A stretch of 9,551 bases of DNA from Deltaproteobacteria bacterium. Its GTDB lineage: Bacteria; Myxococcota_A; Polyangia; Polyangiales; Houyiibacteriaceae. The stretch is from the NCBI GenBank assembly GCA_003647035.1, contig QMMB01000088.1, forward strand, positions 1-9,551. Reading direction: 5' to 3'. The translations under genes were made by a program, and so were the position numbers. Numbering within the stretch: position 1 is the stretch's first letter; each line of letters begins with the position of its first letter. Shown here in pieces: positions 1-9,551 of the stretch. The notes beneath the pieces were generated by a model, which was not told the origin of the DNA, did not search any database, and worked only from the letters and a program-made list of their open reading frames with translations.

Positions 1-8083
<8,083 letters not shown>

Positions 8084-8098
8084 CTTGCCTCAGCCCCC
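8084..8098 (-). promoter_or_regulatory. Short intercistronic gap with ribosome binding site of the giant TPR gene
   Basis: The 15 nt between the lipoprotein stop (TAG, 8101-8099) and the giant gene's ATG read GGGGGCTGAGGCAAG in the coding direction. GAGG lies 4 nt before the ATG, a usable but modest Shine-Dalgarno sequence. There is no room for a separate promoter or terminator, which supports co-transcription and possibly translational coupling of the two genes. Confidence 0.6.
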
Positions 8099-8968
8099 CT
8101 ACGGCGATTCGGTTCTCAGATCTGCGAGACGGTCTCGCGCAGCCTTGACGTAATGTTCAGGCGCATCTGTCCCCGCCATCATCACGTACTTATCGAGGTA
8201 GCGCTTGGCTTCCTCGTCGTTGCCCTGGAGTGCGTACGTCCAGCCGAGCGAAAACAGCGCGTCGCTCATGCCGGGCACGATTCCGAGCGCAGCCTGGAAC
8301 TCGGCGATGGCTTCGTCGAACTTCCGCTGCTGCTGATACACGGTACCCACCAGATGGTGAATGTTCGCTTCCTCCTCGGTCCCAGGCATCGCCACGACGA
8401 ACGCTTCCTTCAGCACTTGTGCGGCCTGCTCCGGGTATCGAAGATCTGCGTACAGGCGACCGAGCGCCGAGTACGACGGCAGGAACCGCGGGCCGGTCTT
8501 GATCGCCTCGGTGTAGTGGTACAACGCGTTCTGCGGGTCTTCGAGCTCCTCGCTGCAACGCCCAAGCTTGAAGTGCGCCTTGAACAGCGATGGGTCGATC
8601 TCGAGTGCCTTGGCGAACGCCGTCTGGGCGCCCTTCCAGTCTTCGAGCTCTATGAGCACCGTGCCGAGCTTCTCGTGGTAGCCCGCCATGTCGGGGCTCG
8701 CGACGATGGCCCGTTCGAGCGCCTCGCGCGCCGCGGAGAACGACCGCAGCTCGACCTGTACGATCGCCAGGTTGAAGTACGCCTGATGGTTCGTCGGATC
8801 GAGCGCGCCGGCCTTCTGCAGGCTCTCGGCCGCTTCGTGGAACCGCTTCATCTGCGCAAGCTCGACCCCCGCATTCATCTCATTCATGGACTCGACCCGC
8901 GCGCGGGAACAATTTCCGCCCATCAGGACTAGACCCACCAAAACCACCCCGAACATCTGAGCACGCAT
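8099..8968 (-). CDS. Exported TPR protein, probable lipoprotein (GltE/AglT-like by context)
   Basis: This gene encodes 289 residues. The N-terminus (MRAQM, then a hydrophobic stretch FGVVLVGLVLMGGNC) is a short signal sequence with Cys20 in lipobox position, so the mature protein is probably anchored to the envelope facing the periplasm. The residue before the Cys is Asn instead of the usual Gly/Ala/Ser, so lipidation is not certain. The rest is about seven canonical 34-residue TPRs: roughly 28-59, 61-94, 96-128, 129-161, 163-196, 202-233 and 235-266, with typical A..AL..DP turns such as FAKALEIDPS. The start at 8968 is supported by AGGAGG 5 nt upstream; a second Met at codon 5 has no such signal. 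It sits between an AgmX/PglI-tail protein and the giant TPR gene. In Myxococcus a TPR protein of this kind (GltE/AglT) belongs to the gliding machinery, so a role as an envelope adaptor is inferred. The family call is sure, the orthology is not. Confidence 0.93.
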   Translation of the reverse strand: MRAQMFGVVLVGLVLMGGNCSRARVESMNEMNAGVELAQMKRFHEAAESLQKAGALDPTNHQAYFNLAIVQVELRSFSAAREALERAIVASPDMAGYHEKLGTVLIELEDWKGAQTAFAKALEIDPSLFKAHFKLGRCSEELEDPQNALYHYTEAIKTGPRFLPSYSALGRLYADLRYPEQAAQVLKEAFVVAMPGTEEEANIHHLVGTVYQQQRKFDEAIAEFQAALGIVPGMSDALFSLGWTYALQGNDEEAKRYLDKYVMMAGTDAPEHYVKAARDRLADLRTESP

Positions 8969-8973
8969 GCTTG

Positions 8974-8979
8974 CCTCCT
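8974..8979 (-). promoter_or_regulatory. Strong Shine-Dalgarno sequence (AGGAGG) for the TPR lipoprotein
   Basis: AGGAGG in the coding direction ends 5 nt before the ATG at 8968. It decides between the Met at codon 1 and the Met at codon 5 of the lipoprotein gene. It is stronger than the GAGG before the giant gene. Confidence 0.75.
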
Positions 8980-9005
8980 ACGCTTGGAAATTCACAAGCA
9001 CTTCA

Positions 9006-9035
9006 ATCCTACAGCATTTGTCGCGCAGCCAACAA
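9006..9035 (-). promoter_or_regulatory. Weak sigma70-like promoter candidate upstream of the TPR lipoprotein
   Basis: In the coding direction TTGTTG (9035-9030) and TAGGAT (9011-9006) are separated by 18 nt. The -10 matches the TATAAT consensus at 4 of 6 positions. This would place a transcription start near 8999 and a leader of about 30 nt containing the AGGAGG. The surrounding 9000-9055 stretch is visibly more AT-rich than the genes on either side. Such short matches arise by chance, and Myxococcota promoters diverge from the E. coli consensus, so this is only a candidate. Confidence 0.25.
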
Positions 9036-9090
9036 TAGTAAACACAGCTCTTTTTTCGGCTGTTTCGCCCTCTTTGGCCAATTTCAGGCC

Positions 9091-9136
9091 ATCCCTGCCG
9101 GCCTGAACGCGAGAGCAGGCCCTGGAAAGCAGGGAT
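9091..9136 (-). repeat. Nested inverted repeat / RNA stem-loop between the AgmX-tail gene and the lipoprotein gene
   Basis: The outer arms are a perfect 8-bp match (ATCCCTGC at 9091-9098 and GCAGGGAT at 9129-9136). The inner arms are a perfect 6-bp match (GGCCTG at 9100-9105 and CAGGCC at 9116-9121) around a 10-nt loop, with a 1-versus-7-nt asymmetric bulge between the two stems. It begins 41 nt after the upstream stop codon. No T-tract follows in either direction, so it is not a classical intrinsic terminator. It could be a transcript-end stabiliser, a Rho-type or attenuating structure, or chance. Confidence 0.5.
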
Positions 9137-9176
9137 ATCAGAGGATAATCTCGCTTTTCGGACCGTAACCGGGAGG

Positions 9177-9551
9177 TCACTGGCCTGCGGTGTCGAGCAA
9201 GAACGGATAGTTCACGACTACCACGCCGCCCCCATCGGGCGCCGGGAAGGTCCAGCGTCGGACCGCTCGCACGATGCAGCTTTCGACCGCCTCGTTGCGC
9301 AGGCTCGAACTTCCAACCATGGCCGACTGCACCGAGCCCGTAGGCGAAATCACGAACTTCGTCGTCACGCGGCCTTGCAGATCCGGCCGTGAGTTGAGCT
9401 GCTGCTCGTAGCAGAACTTCACTTCGTTGATGTGGCGTCGCACCACGCGCCGAATGACTTCCTTCGAGAGGGAGCCGCGCACCTCGGCGCCGCCGCTACG
9501 AACCTGAGGGACGCCCGCCGACCGACCCCGGAACCCGCCGACGCCACGACC
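9177..9551 (-). CDS. AgmX/PglI C-terminal (TonB-like) domain protein, C-terminal 124 residues
   Basis: The frame is open to the right edge of the window, so the start is missing; a GTG at 9482 in the middle of the frame is not the real start. Visible residues 1-23 are rich in Gly, Arg and Ser (GRGVGGFRGRSAG...), a flexible linker. Residues 25-120 carry the AgmX/PglI tail. They include RGSLSKEVIRRVVRRHINEV, FCYEQQL (Cys47), LQGRV, FVISPTGSV, ESCIV (Cys92), RRWTFPAPDGGGV and NYPF near the end. The paired cysteines and the W-[TK]-F-P / NYPF ending are family hallmarks as I know them. The domain resembles the TonB C-terminus. In Myxococcus it ends GltJ/AgmX, GltG and related proteins that span the envelope and couple inner-membrane energy to outer parts of the gliding or Nfs machines. 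Which of these this is cannot be told without the N-terminus (FHA, zinc-finger or GYF domains). It lies upstream of the TPR lipoprotein on the same strand. Confidence 0.88.
   Translation of the reverse strand, partial: GRGVGGFRGRSAGVPQVRSGGAEVRGSLSKEVIRRVVRRHINEVKFCYEQQLNSRPDLQGRVTTKFVISPTGSVQSAMVGSSSLRNEAVESCIVRAVRRWTFPAPDGGGVVVVNYPFLLDTAGQ

Larger units (their letters stand above)
8969..9176. other. 208-base intergenic region without a convincing gene
   Basis: This stretch lies between the stop of the AgmX-tail gene and the TPR lipoprotein start. Reading in the coding direction, it contains a nested inverted repeat (9136-9091), a small GGCC-N7-GGCC hairpin (9090-9076), an A6-containing segment near 9055-9050, the promoter candidate and the AGGAGG. 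A 62-codon minus frame (9180-8992) starts with a GTG overlapping the upstream stop. It has no ribosome binding site and no recognisable protein character, so I do not call it a gene. Confidence 0.7.

Noticed and set aside
9046..9063. Possible intrinsic terminator around the T6 run (CAGCTCTTTTTTCGGCTG).
   Set aside because: The stem is only 4 bp, and the T-run lies inside the loop region on the plus strand, which is not the transcribed direction.
8971..9168. 65-codon plus-strand frame in the intergenic region.
   Set aside because: It opposes all real genes, has no ribosome binding site and codes for nothing recognisable; it covers the promoter candidate and stem-loop.
8992..9180. 62-codon minus frame in the intergenic region, with a GTG start overlapping the TGA of the AgmX-tail gene (GTGA).
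   Set aside because: There is no Shine-Dalgarno sequence before the GTG, no domain or membrane character, and the frame runs through the inverted repeat. The GTGA overlap alone is weak support.

Overview
The window suggests a member of the Myxococcota (former Deltaproteobacteria). It is GC-rich. The protein at its right edge ends in an AgmX/PglI-type C-terminal domain, a TonB-like tail that to my knowledge is essentially confined to myxobacteria and their relatives. The window appears to lie inside an envelope-machine locus related to the Glt (gliding) / Nfs (spore coat) systems. That assignment is inferred from the tail domain, a TPR lipoprotein and a giant TPR protein lying together; no sequence search was run.

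All genes read on the minus strand, so gene order runs from right to left. (1) 9551-9177: the last 124 residues of a protein with a glycine-rich linker and an AgmX/PglI tail; its start lies outside the window. (2) 9176-8969: 208 bases without a convincing gene. They hold a nested inverted repeat, a weak sigma70-like promoter candidate and a strong Shine-Dalgarno sequence. (3) 8968-8099: a 289-residue exported TPR protein, probably a lipoprotein, although its lipobox is atypical. (4) 8083 to beyond position 1: one uninterrupted reading frame of at least 2694 codons, starting only 15 nt after the previous stop. It encodes a giant, apparently cytoplasmic TPR protein.

The giant gene fills 85% of the window and is the main point of interest. 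After a 36-residue acidic N-terminus it is built of about 36 units of 72 residues (216 bp). The register is exact over long distances: tryptophans at residues 2069, 2429 and 2573 are spaced by exact multiples of 72. There is also a higher-order layout. Four times a unit is lengthened by about 17 residues ending in a V/I/A-L-E-(P/Q)-(I/V/L)-Y motif, and each time a recognisable variant unit follows. The tyrosines of these motifs (638, 943, 1320, 1555) are separated by 4x72+17, 5x72+17 and 3x72+19 residues. A plausible picture is a long cytoplasmic superhelical scaffold made together with an envelope TPR lipoprotein and a TonB-like envelope-spanning protein.

The many long open frames on the plus strand are shadows of the giant gene's repetitive, GC-rich codons and are not annotated. 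I saw no tRNA, rRNA, CRISPR array, insertion sequence or attachment site.
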